NCBI GenBank assembly: GCA_963849065.1
Contig: CAWKFM010000005.1
Span: 1,488,001-1,552,000 of the forward strand
Length of the DNA: 64,000 nucleotides
Origin: TOLSYN sp963849065
GTDB taxonomy: Bacteria > Acidobacteriota > Terriglobia > Terriglobales > Acidobacteriaceae
Direction: 5' to 3'
Part shown: positions 17,334-26,360 of the stretch, one piece after another
Position numbering within the stretch: the first letter of the stretch is position 1
Layout: every line of letters starts with the position of its first letter
Translations under genes and position numbers: made by a program
Notes under the pieces: model-generated
Databases searched by the model: none
Seen by the model: only the letters and a program-made list of their open reading frames with translations
What the model was told of the DNA's origin: nothing

Positions 17334-17864
17334 ATGAAACGGATCGCTTGCTTGCTGGTCGCAGTTACAGCGGTGGCCGGCGTTGTCGCCAACTCGGTTC
17401 CCGCGTCTGGGTATGCCGATGAAGAGGCCGCTCCGGTCTTTGGCATCAAGATTCCTCCCGGCTACAGGGATTGGAAGTTGATCTCCGTCGCCCACGAAGC
17501 AGGCAACCTCAACGACCTTCGCGCCGTTCTGGGCAACGATGTAGCGATCAAGGCCTATCGGGAAGGTAAGCTTCCGTTTCCGGACGGCACCATCATTGCC
17601 CGGCTGGCCTGGAGTTATGTCCCGTCCGAGGAAAACAACAAGGTCTTTGGGCGCGAGCAATCATTCGTCGCCGGAGCCCCCACGAACGTTCAGTTCATGG
17701 TCAAGGATTCAAGCAAATACGCCTCCACGGGCGGCTGGGGATTCGCTCAATTCAAAAACGGCAAACCTAACGCCGACGCAGCGACGCTGAAGAAATGTTT
17801 TCCCTGCCACGAACCTTTCAAAGCCGGCGACTATGTCTTCACCCGTTATGCAGCTAACCCTTAA
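17334..17864 (+). CDS. Cytochrome P460-like secreted haem protein
   Basis: A 176-residue exported protein with a signal peptide (MKRIACLLVAVTAVAGVVA) and a single c-type haem motif C155-x-x-C158-H159 near the C-terminus. The domain pattern FGIKIPPGYRDWKLISVAHE and KVFGREQSFVAGAPTNVQFMVKDS matches the cytochrome P460 family (PF16694), whose known members oxidise hydroxylamine or bind NO. The cross-linking lysine cannot be confirmed by eye. AGGAGG lies seven bases before the ATG. It is followed by an alcohol dehydrogenase gene 86 bases on. Confidence 0.85.
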   Translation: MKRIACLLVAVTAVAGVVANSVPASGYADEEAAPVFGIKIPPGYRDWKLISVAHEAGNLNDLRAVLGNDVAIKAYREGKLPFPDGTIIARLAWSYVPSEENNKVFGREQSFVAGAPTNVQFMVKDSSKYASTGGWGFAQFKNGKPNADAATLKKCFPCHEPFKAGDYVFTRYAANP

Positions 17865-17950
17865 TACCGAGAACCAAAATTTTGCATGTACTCGGCTGAT
17901 CGACGGCGAAGGTCGAAAGGTGACTTTGACCAAGTAAGGAGGAGAGGCAA

Positions 17951-18964
17951 ATGGCAAAGATGAAAGCGGTGCAAGTTCCCAAGCCGGGAGCGGACTTCGA
18001 AGTGGTGGAACGTGAGATCCCGAAGCCTGGCGCGGCACAGGTGAGGATTCGCGTTCAGGCCTGTGGAGTCTGCCACAGCGATGTGTTCACCAAGGACGGT
18101 CTGTTTCCCGGCATCACGTATCCGCGGGTGCCGGGGCACGAGATCGCCGGCGTGATCGACGAGGTTGGAGCCGGAGTGACGGAATGGAAAAAGGGCGACC
18201 GCGTCGGCGTGGGCTGGCACGGCGGGCAGGACGGCACTTGTCTGGCTTGCAGGCGGGGAGACTTTGTGAACTGCGCCAATGGCAAGGTCTGCGGAATCAG
18301 CTACGACGGGGGCTATCAGGAATTCATGGTCGCGCCGGTTGAAGCGGTGGCCCACATGCCCGAGTCGCTCGATGCCGCCGAAGCCGCGCCGCTGATGTGC
18401 GCGGGAATTACAACTTTCAACGCTCTGCGTCATAGCGGTGCGCTGCCGAGCGATCTGGTCGCCATCCAGGGCGTGGGCGGGCTCGGCCACTTGGGAATCC
18501 AGTTCGCGAAGAAATTCGGCTATCGAGTTGCGGCCATCAGCCGCGGGCCGGAGAACGCGGCGCTCGCCAAAAAGCTGGGTGCGGATGTGTATATCGACAG
18601 CGGAGCGGCCGATGCCGCGGCCGAACTCCGGAGACTCGGAGGCGCGCGCGTGATTCTGGCTACCGCGCCCAGCGGGAAAGCGATGTCGGGCCTGATCGGC
18701 GGCCTGGGCGCGAACGGCACGCTGGTGGTGGTTGGAGCCTCGATGGATCCGATCGAAGTGCCGTCGATTTATTTGATCACCGGCAAGAAGAGTATTCAGG
18801 GCTGGGCGTCGGGAATTCCGACCGACTCCGAGGACACGCTGCGCTTTGCGGAGATGACAGGCGTGCGCCCCATGATCGAAAAGTACCCGCTCGCAAAAGC
18901 CGCCGAAGGCTACGCTCGCATGATGAGCGGGAAGGCGGAGTTCCGCGTGGTCTTGACCATGTGA
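17951..18964 (+). CDS. Zinc-dependent alcohol dehydrogenase
   Basis: A 337-residue medium-chain dehydrogenase of the AdhP/AdhA type, oxidising alcohols with NAD. Catalytic zinc ligands are C41 (in ACGVCHSD), H63 (GHE) and the Cys in PLMCAGIT. The cofactor motif is GVGGLGHLGIQFAK. The structural-zinc loop has only three cysteines, C97, C100 and C108, with Asp at position 94 where the fourth Cys usually sits; several microbial members of this branch share that pattern. An AAGGAGGAG ribosome binding site precedes the ATG. It may be cotranscribed with the P460-like gene. Confidence 0.92.
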   Translation: MAKMKAVQVPKPGADFEVVEREIPKPGAAQVRIRVQACGVCHSDVFTKDGLFPGITYPRVPGHEIAGVIDEVGAGVTEWKKGDRVGVGWHGGQDGTCLACRRGDFVNCANGKVCGISYDGGYQEFMVAPVEAVAHMPESLDAAEAAPLMCAGITTFNALRHSGALPSDLVAIQGVGGLGHLGIQFAKKFGYRVAAISRGPENAALAKKLGADVYIDSGAADAAAELRRLGGARVILATAPSGKAMSGLIGGLGANGTLVVVGASMDPIEVPSIYLITGKKSIQGWASGIPTDSEDTLRFAEMTGVRPMIEKYPLAKAAEGYARMMSGKAEFRVVLTM

Positions 18965-19102
18965 GGTTCAGCACGACCGGTCCCCAAAGCAATTCGCGTA
19001 CCTGTTCGATCACCACGGGGAGACGGGCATAGCGGGCCATTGCGCTCGCGCTCCTGTAGACATTCTCCGCGCCCCGTCGCCCATTTTTCAGGAGCGAGCA
19101 AA

Positions 19103-20059
19103 ATGAACCCACGCCAAATTTTCACAAGATTATTAAAGTGTACTTTCATTCTTCGCTTTGTCAGCGCATTGCTGAGCTGCGCGTTCCTGGCATCGGCTGC
19201 CGCTCAACCTTGTGGCTCTAAAGGCGTTGCGGCGCAGGTACTTGGCTCGGGTGGCCCGGAGTTGCAGGACAAGCGCGCTTCGAGCAGCTATCTCATATGG
19301 AGAGATGGGCAAGCGCTGGTGCTGGTGGATGCGGGCGGAGGAAGCGCTCTTCGATTCGGCGAGAGCGGGGCGCAAATGTCGCAGCTGGACGTACTTTTAT
19401 TCACTCACTTCCATGTCGATCACAGCGCCGACTTCCCCGCGCTGATCAAGTCTTCCTGGTTTGAAGATCGCAAACGGCCCTTGCCAATCTTCGGGCCGCC
19501 TGGAAATGACTTTATGCCGTCCACTACAGAATTTGTCTACGATTTCTTTGGAGATAAGCACGGGGCTTTTCGGTATCTCAGCGAGTTGTTGGCGCCCGGA
19601 GAAGAGGGCAGCTACAAAATGCAACCCCACAATGTGGTGGCGGGCTCAACACCGGTTGCGGTGTTCCGCAGCGGCAAACTAGCTGTGTATGCGGTGCGTG
19701 TGATACATGGGCAGGTCCCGGCATTGGCCTGGCGCGTGGAGACGGGTGGAAAAGTAATTGTGTTTAGTGGAGACACCAACGGCGATGGGCCAGGACTTGT
19801 GCGGTTGGCGATGAATGCCGATTTATTCATTGCTCACAACGCAGTGCCTGAAGGCGCGGTCGGAATCGAGAGGCGCCTTCACATGCCTCCTTCCGTGATC
19901 GGACAAATCGCCGCAGACGCTCATGTCAAAAACTTGGTTCTCTCTCATCGTATGCTGCGGACATTGGGAAAGGAGGATCAGACTCAGGCCGAGATCAGAA
20001 AACGATATTCTGGCCCACTGGAGTTTGCAAACGACCTCGACTGCTTCCCTATGCCATAA
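19103..20059 (+). CDS. Secreted metallo-beta-lactamase-fold hydrolase
   Basis: A 318-residue MBL-fold enzyme. The zinc motif is H102-F-H104-V-D106-H107, with a further ligand in VFSGDTNGDG (Asp) and the C-terminal VLSHRM histidine. The N-terminus (MNPRQIFTRLLK, then a hydrophobic FVSALLSCAFLASAAA) is a signal peptide, so it acts outside the cytosol. GGAG lies 7 bases before ATG 19103; an in-frame ATG at 19040 has no such site. It resembles the RNase Z/arylsulfatase-like MBL group and not antibiotic beta-lactamases. Substrate unknown. It converges on the B12 uptake operon. Confidence 0.82.
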   Translation: MNPRQIFTRLLKCTFILRFVSALLSCAFLASAAAQPCGSKGVAAQVLGSGGPELQDKRASSSYLIWRDGQALVLVDAGGGSALRFGESGAQMSQLDVLLFTHFHVDHSADFPALIKSSWFEDRKRPLPIFGPPGNDFMPSTTEFVYDFFGDKHGAFRYLSELLAPGEEGSYKMQPHNVVAGSTPVAVFRSGKLAVYAVRVIHGQVPALAWRVETGGKVIVFSGDTNGDGPGLVRLAMNADLFIAHNAVPEGAVGIERRLHMPPSVIGQIAADAHVKNLVLSHRMLRTLGKEDQTQAEIRKRYSGPLEFANDLDCFPMP

Positions 20060-20096
20060 GTGCGGCTCGCACTGCCGGCTTCCTCGATCGCACAAC

Positions 20097-20867
20097 TCAC
20101 CTTCGCCGCGCGGGCTCCGATGCGAGATAGCGGTCGAGGCTGGGGCGCTCGACGCTGTAGGCGCGCTGCAGCAGATCGGCGCGCAGCAGTTCCGTCACCG
20201 GACCGGTCAGCGCGGGTGATTCCGGCATGAGAAGGATTCCCGAAGCACAGTGTTCGCGCACCAGCGGCAAGTCGTGCATGGCGGCCACGATGGTAATGCC
20301 GCGTTCCACTAGGCGGCGCAGCAGGGCCATCACTTCGATCTGCCGTCCCAGGTCCAGGTGTTGCGTTGGTTCGTCGAGCAGCATAAGCTGCGGTGCCTGC
20401 GCCAGCGCGATGGCAATCTTCACCCGCTGACGTTCGCCGCCGGAGAGTTCGGCAAAGATGCGATGGCGCATGCCGAGGATATCGACGGACTCCATCGCGC
20501 TCTCCACCGCGTCGAGATCTTCACCGCGAAGACCACCGAAAAATCCGAGATGCGGAACCCGTCCCTGGGCGACGATTTCTTCCACGCGGAAGGCGAAGGG
20601 AACGTCGAGATGCTGCGGCACCAGAGCGACGCAGCAGGAGAGCTGACGGCGCGGCCACTGTTTCAATTCCCTGCCCTGCACCAGTACCTCGCCCGGCGAG
20701 GGACGCAGAAGTGCGGCGGCCAGTTTGAGCAGCGTGGTCTTGCCGGAGCCGTTCGGCCCCATCAGGGCAAACATCTCGCCGGGTTGCACGGAGAAGCTCA
20801 GTTCGCTAAAGACGGTGCGCGTTCCATAGGTGAAGCCGATGCCGCGAAACTCAAGGATGGACGCCAT
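20097..20867 (-). CDS. btuD: ABC transporter ATPase of the vitamin B12 uptake operon
   Basis: A 256-residue ABC ATPase for a FecCD/BtuC-type importer. Walker A is GPNGSGKTT, signature LSGGERQR, Walker B LMLLDEPTQHLD, with a switch His in AMHDLPL. Its ATG (20867) shares one base with the stop codon of the permease gene, so translation is coupled. It is the last gene of the riboswitch-headed operon. The cobalamin assignment comes from the upstream riboswitch and neighbours; the ATPase alone could equally serve haem or siderophores. Confidence 0.92.
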   Translation of the reverse strand: MASILEFRGIGFTYGTRTVFSELSFSVQPGEMFALMGPNGSGKTTLLKLAAALLRPSPGEVLVQGRELKQWPRRQLSCCVALVPQHLDVPFAFRVEEIVAQGRVPHLGFFGGLRGEDLDAVESAMESVDILGMRHRIFAELSGGERQRVKIAIALAQAPQLMLLDEPTQHLDLGRQIEVMALLRRLVERGITIVAAMHDLPLVREHCASGILLMPESPALTGPVTELLRADLLQRAYSVERPSLDRYLASEPARRR

Positions 20868-21844
20868 CAGAGAGAGGCACTCCTTGGCCTGTGGTTTAGA
20901 AGATATAGGAATGCGGGCGCGCCCAGAAACGCCGTCAGCATTCCCACGGGAATCTCCGAGGGCGCAAAGGCGGTGCGGGCGATGGTGTCGGCGACGATCA
21001 GGAAGAGCGCTCCGCACAGGGCCGATGCGGGCAAAAGGCGGAAGTGGTCCGGCCCCAGGATGAGGCGCAGAAAATGCGGCACCAGCAGACCGACAAATCC
21101 GATGAGTCCGCCCAGCGAGACCGCCAGCGCGGTGAGCAGCGAGCCTAACACCACCACCAGAATGCGCAGGCGATCGACGCGCACGCCCAGCTGCGCGGCG
21201 TACTCTTCGGAGAGCGCCAGCGTGTTCAGCTGACGGGCCAAGGGCAGTGCCAGCAGGAGGACGGCGATTTCCGCCACGGCCACACAGGAGAGCTGCGTCC
21301 ACGAAGGCACGGTAATTTCGCCGTGCAGCCACGCCTCCAGAATGCGCGTGCCCGGATTGGTTGACTCCTGCCGCAGCTCCAGCGCCGAGGTGGCCGCGTT
21401 CAACATGGTGCCGATGGCGAAGCCCGCCAGCAGCATGTTCTCCATGGCAAAGTGTCCGCCTGCGCGGGCCAGCTTCCACACGATGGCCATGGCCAGCAGC
21501 GAGCCGGCGAAGGCGAGCAGCTCGGTCGCGCCCACTCCGGCAAAGGTGAGCATGGGCAGGAAGAATACAGCGACTGCGCCGCCCAGCGCCGCGCCGCCCG
21601 ATGCGCCCAGCACAAAGGGATCGGCCAGCGGATTGCGAAACAGTCCCTGAAAGAGCACACCCGTCGCCGAGAGCGCTGCTCCGACGAGTCCTGCGGCGAG
21701 CACGCGCGGCAGACGCAGGGAAAACAGAATGACTCCGGTATCGCCGGCGGCCGATGGATGAAGAAGCGCGCGCAGCACATCGGCGGCCGAGAGCTTCACC
21801 GCGCCCATCCCGGCCGAGATCACAATCGCCGACAGCAACAGCAT
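20867..21844 (-). CDS. btuC: BtuC-like ABC permease for cobalamin
   Basis: A 325-residue FecCD-type permease with about ten hydrophobic helices. Family motifs include LRLPRVLAAGLVGAALSATGVLFQG, NPLADPFVLGASGG and GLIGFVGLLVPHFLR. It forms the inner-membrane channel with the ATPase encoded just after. The only ATG/GTG/TTG in frame is at 21844, which gives a short first helix; the reading frame stays open for about 30 more codons upstream and continues the hydrophobic helix (RTFVTIALPA), so a rarer start codon is possible. It follows the TonB receptor gene by 86 bases. Confidence 0.9.
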   Translation of the reverse strand: MLLLSAIVISAGMGAVKLSAADVLRALLHPSAAGDTGVILFSLRLPRVLAAGLVGAALSATGVLFQGLFRNPLADPFVLGASGGAALGGAVAVFFLPMLTFAGVGATELLAFAGSLLAMAIVWKLARAGGHFAMENMLLAGFAIGTMLNAATSALELRQESTNPGTRILEAWLHGEITVPSWTQLSCVAVAEIAVLLLALPLARQLNTLALSEEYAAQLGVRVDRLRILVVVLGSLLTALAVSLGGLIGFVGLLVPHFLRLILGPDHFRLLPASALCGALFLIVADTIARTAFAPSEIPVGMLTAFLGAPAFLYLLNHRPRSASL

Positions 21845-21930
21845 GGCCGGAAGCGCAATCGTGACGAATGTCCGTGGACGCCGCGTAATTCGCGACGTTG
21901 CTTTCGGAGTTGCCCGCGACCGGGTTGAGT

Positions 21931-24411
21931 TCAGAACTTCCAGCTCTCACCTCCAAATTTGAATTCGACTCCGGAGCGGATGGTGAACGGCAACGCCGGA
22001 TAGCCGAAGGCTTCATAGTAGCGCTGATTCAGCAGGTTCTCCATGCTGGCGTAGGCGCGGACGCGGCGGGCGAGCCGGACGCTCGTAAACATATCGAGCC
22101 GCTGGTAGGCGGGATCGAGGTTGCGGTTGGGCAGCAGCAGCGTAGTTCCGTAGGACGAGTCCTGGAGGAAGTCGCTGTCATCGCGGCGCGAGACCATGGT
22201 TCCGGTCATGCGTGCGGAGAAGCGCCCAGAGCTCCAATCCACTGAAAAGTATCCAGTGTGGGGAGCGATGTGGAAAGGCCGCGCGCCCACCAGCGGCGAG
22301 TAGGCTCCGATGGAGATGTTGGGAAACGCCGGATTGATGGACGGATATAGCTCATCGCTGGAGAAGGAGTGTTGCACCACGGCATCGGTGTAGGTCCAGC
22401 CACCGCGAAGTGAAAGGTTGCGCGTGATGTGGTACTCGGCTTCGACCTCGGCTCCCTGGGCGGAGTAGGACAGCGTGTTCAAGGCCGCGCCGCCGAAGCC
22501 GCCGGGAATGTCCGACTCCAGCGTTTCGATCACCGTCTGCGGCACGCCGAGTTCGGTCAGTCCCTGCAACGGAACGAACTCCGCCTGATCGCCGAATTCG
22601 TTGTGGAAGTAGGTGATCGAAAGGCGCGCTTTGCCGTGCAGCAACGTCTGTTGCACGCCGCCGTCATAGGTGCGCGAGCGTAACCATTGGAAGGGACGGA
22701 TGTTGTATTGCGCGACAACCGATTGGCCGGTAGCGCCGAGACTTTGCAGCAGATCGTAGAGCGAGTTGGTCTCGTAGTAAATGCTCGGCTCGTTGATGCC
22801 CTTGCCGAAGTTGAAGACCAGGCGCGTCCCGCTCAGGATGCGCTGATCGCGTGGTTTGAGGAGATAGTAGGCCACGGAGGCGCGCGGCGAGCCCGCGAAT
22901 CCGAAGACGGCGTTGTTCTCCAATCCGGCGCCGGCGGTGTAAAAGAGCCGGTTCCAGAGTCCGCCGCTGAGCTGCATTGTGTAGTTGTAATTGTTGTGCT
23001 CGACCGTGGGCTTGGCGAAGCCGTCGTTGGTATATCCGTCCTCGTGGTCGTAACGGAAGCCGAAGAGAGCCGCGAGCGCGCTGTTGAAGCGGTAGTCCGA
23101 TTGGGCATAGACCGAATCACGATTGCTCAGCGTGGAGGTGGCATAGGCCCCGGGCGCGTATTGCAGAATTCCCTGCCCGGTGACCTGATATCCGTTGGCT
23201 CCACGAATGGGTTCGACATCTCCGAGATATATCTGATCGCCATAGGGATCGAGGGCGGGGATTCCCGTGGGCCCGCCGTTGGTGTATTCCGAGCGCAGGC
23301 GCAGACCGGCATAGCGCAGGAGGTTGTGCCAGCGGGGCGTGGGACGATTCTCCAGGGTTGCGCCGAAGGCAGTGTCCTGCTCGCGACTGACGCCGTCATC
23401 GGGAATGCCGTAGAGCGCGATGGCGTTGTCGGAATTGAAGGCGGAGACGGAGCGGCGCACGGTAGCGCGCAACTCGGTATTGGGAAGCAGCTGCCAGCCG
23501 AGGTTGCCGAGATAGCTGGCGTTGTGGAACTCGCTGTTGGGCGTGCTGTTCTGCGTGCCAAAGCGCGAGAAGTCCGTGAAGTAATCCAAGCGCCGCCATG
23601 CGCCGCCCAGGTTGGCCTCCTGATGAAGGGTGCCGAAGGTGCCGCCGTCGATGGCGTAGCCGAGTTCGGGCAACGGAGTGACGCCGCGCCGGGTGACGAG
23701 ATCGAGCACGCCGGCATAGGCGTCCGCACCGTAGAGCGCGCTGTTGGGGCCGCGATAGAGCTCCGCTTTTTCATAGCCGGCGGAGCTCAGATTGGCGAAG
23801 TTTACAGCGCCGCCAATGTCGTCGGCCGGAACGCCGTCGATGATCACCATGTTTGCGTTGGAGGGGCCACCACGCACGTAGAGCGAAGTGACGGCTCCGA
23901 CTTGACCGGTGCTGGTGACCTGGGCTCCGGGCTGGATGCGCAGCTCTTCTTCGACGGCGCGGCGGGTGTCCAGGGCCTGCTCGCTGATTACGCTTATGGA
24001 AGCGCCGGTCTCTGCTTCGGGGGTGGGAACGCCAGTGGCGGTGACCACGATCTGCTGCGCCACCACGGAGGGCGAAAGCGTCAGGTCGATCTCCAGCGGG
24101 TGGGCGGCGACGAACTTCTCACCGCTCGAAGCGGGTTGGAACGAGGCGGCCTGGGCGCGGATGCGGAAGCGTCCCTGGCCGGAGATGGTGAAGGAATAAT
24201 GCCCGCCGGCGCCGGAGTTAGTCGTTTGCACAACCTTTCCGGTGTCGATCTCAACCAGCTCGACCGTGGCGTTTTGAATGACGGCGCCCAGCGTGTCGCG
24301 AATGGTGCCGCTGATGGTGGCCGTGGTGGAGGCCATCAGCGGTGCAGCCGTCAGACCAACGATGAGAAACGTTACGATAGCGCGAATTACAGATCGGAAA
24401 CCGGACTTCAT
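21931..24411 (-). CDS. TonB-dependent receptor, probably for vitamin B12
   Basis: A roughly 826-residue outer-membrane receptor. Order: signal peptide, a carboxypeptidase-regulatory-like beta domain (ATISGTIRDTLGAVIQNATVELVE), a plug domain (IDGVPADDIGGAVNFANLS, YRGPNSALYGADAYAG) and a 22-strand-type barrel ending in a terminal Phe (SWKF). The extra N-terminal beta domain is common in acidobacterial and Bacteroidetes receptors. GGGAG lies seven bases before the ATG at 24411; the ATG at 24417 is too close to it. Its place in the riboswitch operon between the binding protein and the permease makes cobalamin the likely ligand. Confidence 0.9.
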   Translation of the reverse strand: MKSGFRSVIRAIVTFLIVGLTAAPLMASTTATISGTIRDTLGAVIQNATVELVEIDTGKVVQTTNSGAGGHYSFTISGQGRFRIRAQAASFQPASSGEKFVAAHPLEIDLTLSPSVVAQQIVVTATGVPTPEAETGASISVISEQALDTRRAVEEELRIQPGAQVTSTGQVGAVTSLYVRGGPSNANMVIIDGVPADDIGGAVNFANLSSAGYEKAELYRGPNSALYGADAYAGVLDLVTRRGVTPLPELGYAIDGGTFGTLHQEANLGGAWRRLDYFTDFSRFGTQNSTPNSEFHNASYLGNLGWQLLPNTELRATVRRSVSAFNSDNAIALYGIPDDGVSREQDTAFGATLENRPTPRWHNLLRYAGLRLRSEYTNGGPTGIPALDPYGDQIYLGDVEPIRGANGYQVTGQGILQYAPGAYATSTLSNRDSVYAQSDYRFNSALAALFGFRYDHEDGYTNDGFAKPTVEHNNYNYTMQLSGGLWNRLFYTAGAGLENNAVFGFAGSPRASVAYYLLKPRDQRILSGTRLVFNFGKGINEPSIYYETNSLYDLLQSLGATGQSVVAQYNIRPFQWLRSRTYDGGVQQTLLHGKARLSITYFHNEFGDQAEFVPLQGLTELGVPQTVIETLESDIPGGFGGAALNTLSYSAQGAEVEAEYHITRNLSLRGGWTYTDAVVQHSFSSDELYPSINPAFPNISIGAYSPLVGARPFHIAPHTGYFSVDWSSGRFSARMTGTMVSRRDDSDFLQDSSYGTTLLLPNRNLDPAYQRLDMFTSVRLARRVRAYASMENLLNQRYYEAFGYPALPFTIRSGVEFKFGGESWKF

Positions 24412-24438
24412 CTTCATACTCCCAAAAATGATTCAGAC

Positions 24439-25341
24439 TCAGCGGGCTTGCGCCGAGCGAAGTTGACGGGCAAACGCTTCGAGGGCGTCAAAGGCGACCG
24501 GGCTGGGATACTGCAGGCGCCCGTCAATGCGCAGAACGCGGCCCATGCGCACTGCCTCGAGCGATCGCCATCCCGCACGCTCTCTCATCTCCTGCAATCC
24601 GAAGGGCGCGTCCTGCAGCACCAGGATGAACTCGGGCTTGCGCGGCAGGATCGCTTCGATGTTCAGGTTGATCCACTCCTGCGGGAGATCGTCGGTGACC
24701 GAGCGCGCACCGGCCGCCGAGAGCAGCTCAGTGATGAAGGCGCGGCGCCCGGCGGTGATGCACGGGTCGAGCGAGATGGCGAGGAATACCGCTGGGCGGT
24801 TCGCCGGGGCCTGGGCGCGTACCGCTTGCTCGCGCGCGTGCAGCCGGGCGAGCAGCGCGGAGGCTTCGCTTTCGCAGGACAGCGCGCGTCCGATGGCGGC
24901 GATGGAGTGGTAGAGTCCGGCAAGTCCGCTGGGGTTCACCAGAAAGACGGGAATGCCCATGCGCTCGATGCCGCGAATGGTCTCGGCATCGTTGAACGAG
25001 GCGATGCCAATGGCGAGGTCGGGATGCAGGACGGCGATGCGCTCCAGCGAGGGACGCAGCACGCCGCCGATGCTCGGCTTCTGCCGCGCCTCGGCCGGGT
25101 ATTGCGTGTAGTCGGTGATGCCCACCACGTCGGCTCCAGCGCCGATGGCATAGACCGTGTCGGTGACGCTGGGCGTGAGGCAGACGATGCGGTGGACGTG
25201 ATCGGGCAGCGTAACTTTACGTCCTGCCTCGTCGGTGAGCACCCGCGAGGCGAACGCAGGCAGCGCGAGCCCGAGCACGAAGACGACGCAGAGAGCCGCG
25301 GCACACATAGCTCGTTGCGGTGGATTGAATGTTTCCTGCAT
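24439..25341 (-). CDS. btuF: BtuF-like cobalamin-binding periplasmic protein
   Basis: A 300-residue type III binding protein. A signal peptide (ALCVVFVLGLALPAFAS) is followed by VTLPDHVHRIVCLTPSVTDTVYAIGAGADVVGITDYTQYP, which is characteristic of BtuF-like proteins, with the long linking helix in the middle. It hands the ligand to BtuC in the periplasm. It is the first gene after the cobalamin riboswitch and the TonB receptor follows 28 bases on, so it should be made only when B12 is scarce. Confidence 0.92.
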   Translation of the reverse strand: MQETFNPPQRAMCAAALCVVFVLGLALPAFASRVLTDEAGRKVTLPDHVHRIVCLTPSVTDTVYAIGAGADVVGITDYTQYPAEARQKPSIGGVLRPSLERIAVLHPDLAIGIASFNDAETIRGIERMGIPVFLVNPSGLAGLYHSIAAIGRALSCESEASALLARLHAREQAVRAQAPANRPAVFLAISLDPCITAGRRAFITELLSAAGARSVTDDLPQEWINLNIEAILPRKPEFILVLQDAPFGLQEMRERAGWRSLEAVRMGRVLRIDGRLQYPSPVAFDALEAFARQLRSAQAR

Positions 25342-25473
25342 ACCACATCCAGACGCATAAGGGCGTCAGGCGGGATTCCGAATGAGGCAGCTTCCTGTTT
25401 ACCCCGGAACGGGGCCGTGAGGACGCACGCCCGGCTCTCCCATCGAAGCCAGACTAGCCGAAGATAAGCGTCC
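25342..25473 (-). promoter_or_regulatory. Leader between riboswitch and btuF (expression platform)
   Basis: About 130 bases separate the B12 aptamer from the btuF start. The stretch contains GC-rich inverted segments (for example around ggccccgttccgggg near 25410) that could form the alternative hairpin used to switch off the operon. I cannot tell whether control is by termination or by blocking translation. Confidence 0.5.
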
Positions 25474-25625
25474 GGGGCAGGTCTCCTGACTCACGCGTCA
25501 TCGGTGTTGAACCGCCTTCCCAGAGATGCTTGCTCCAGTGGCTAGTGGTTCACTCCTCGGCGTTCACAGTTGCGGGACAGTGGCGGACTTGCACCGCCTT
25601 CCCTTGGCCAGACGAAAAAAGTTAT
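25474..25625 (-). ncRNA. Cobalamin riboswitch
   Basis: On the minus strand the conserved cobalamin aptamer blocks occur in the right order: gggaaggcggtgcaagtcc, then gccactgtcccgcaactgtg, a second gggaaggcgg, gatgacgcg, and the B12 box gagtcaggagacctgcc (25476-25492). It lies in the leader of the btuF-receptor-btuC-btuD operon, on the same strand. Boundaries are approximate to some ten bases. Confidence 0.95.
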
Positions 25626-25736
25626 ATCGTTCTCAGCGGGGCAAGTCAACCGGAAAGGACAAACACTGGTTGTGCAAATTTGTGCCGAGAGCGGGATTGC
25701 GATGGGAATCCGCTACAATCCTGGGCTGGAGCAGGG

Positions 25737-26348
25737 ATGAGTGCGAGTGGTTTCATGACGAGTGGCCGCGTGATTCGATGGATGGTTTGTTTGGTGCTGC
25801 TGATCGCAAGCGCTGGTTACGCTGCAACGTCGCCAGGTACGGAGGGACAGGCGGGCGAGCTGGCGGTGGGTGAGCGGTTGCCCCAACTCCAAGGTGAGTA
25901 TTTGAGCGGGCGCAAGGCGACGCTGCCCGACGACGCCTCCGGGCGCGTGGCGCTGCTGCTGGTGGGATTCAGCTATGCGTCGCGAGTGCCGGTGAAGGAC
26001 TGGACCCGACGCTTTCGCGCGGGTTTCCCTGACAAGACGCAGGTGACGTTCTACCAGGTTCCGATGCTGGGCGGCATGGCGCGGATGGGAAAGTGGTTCA
26101 TTGAAGGCGGGATGCGGCGCGGAACTGCGAAGGCCGACTACGAGAATGTGATCACGGTGTACGGCGGCACTGAGGCGTGGCGGCAGCGACTCGGCGTGAA
26201 GGCGGGGGATGCAAAGGCAGAGGACACCGCTTATCTGGTGTTACTCGACCGTAAGGGAAACGTGGTGTGGCGGCATGCCGGGCCGTTGGAGGAAACCGCG
26301 TATCAGGCGCTTGCAGCGCAGGTGCGCAGGCTGCCTTCCGGACGATAG
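25737..26348 (+). CDS. Exported thioredoxin-fold-like protein, function unknown
   Basis: A 203-residue protein with an N-terminal hydrophobic signal or anchor (VIRWMVCLVLLIASAGYAA). The body begins LAVGERLPQLQGEYLSGRKATLPD and continues with VALLLVGFSYASRVPVKDW and later YLVLLDRKGNVVWRHAGP, a layout like peroxiredoxin/thioredoxin-fold proteins. There is no CxxC redox motif. The shape also recalls the Atp10 assembly-factor family, but I would not assign that. The start is ATG 25737, with GGAG just upstream; the longer frame runs back into the antisense of the riboswitch. Another ATG lies six codons on. Confidence 0.6.
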   Translation: MSASGFMTSGRVIRWMVCLVLLIASAGYAATSPGTEGQAGELAVGERLPQLQGEYLSGRKATLPDDASGRVALLLVGFSYASRVPVKDWTRRFRAGFPDKTQVTFYQVPMLGGMARMGKWFIEGGMRRGTAKADYENVITVYGGTEAWRQRLGVKAGDAKAEDTAYLVLLDRKGNVVWRHAGPLEETAYQALAAQVRRLPSGR

Positions 26349-26360
26349 CGGTGCGTCATG

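Noticed and set aside
20868..22016. Long N-terminal extension of the BtuD ATPase frame
   Set aside because: It covers the permease gene in another frame and has no similarity to ABC proteins. The real start is the ATG overlapping the permease stop.
22687..25467. A 926-codon plus-strand open frame over the B12 receptor region
   Set aside because: It is antisense to the receptor and binding-protein genes, whose domains are unmistakable. Its translation has no domain and a composition typical of GC-rich shadow frames.
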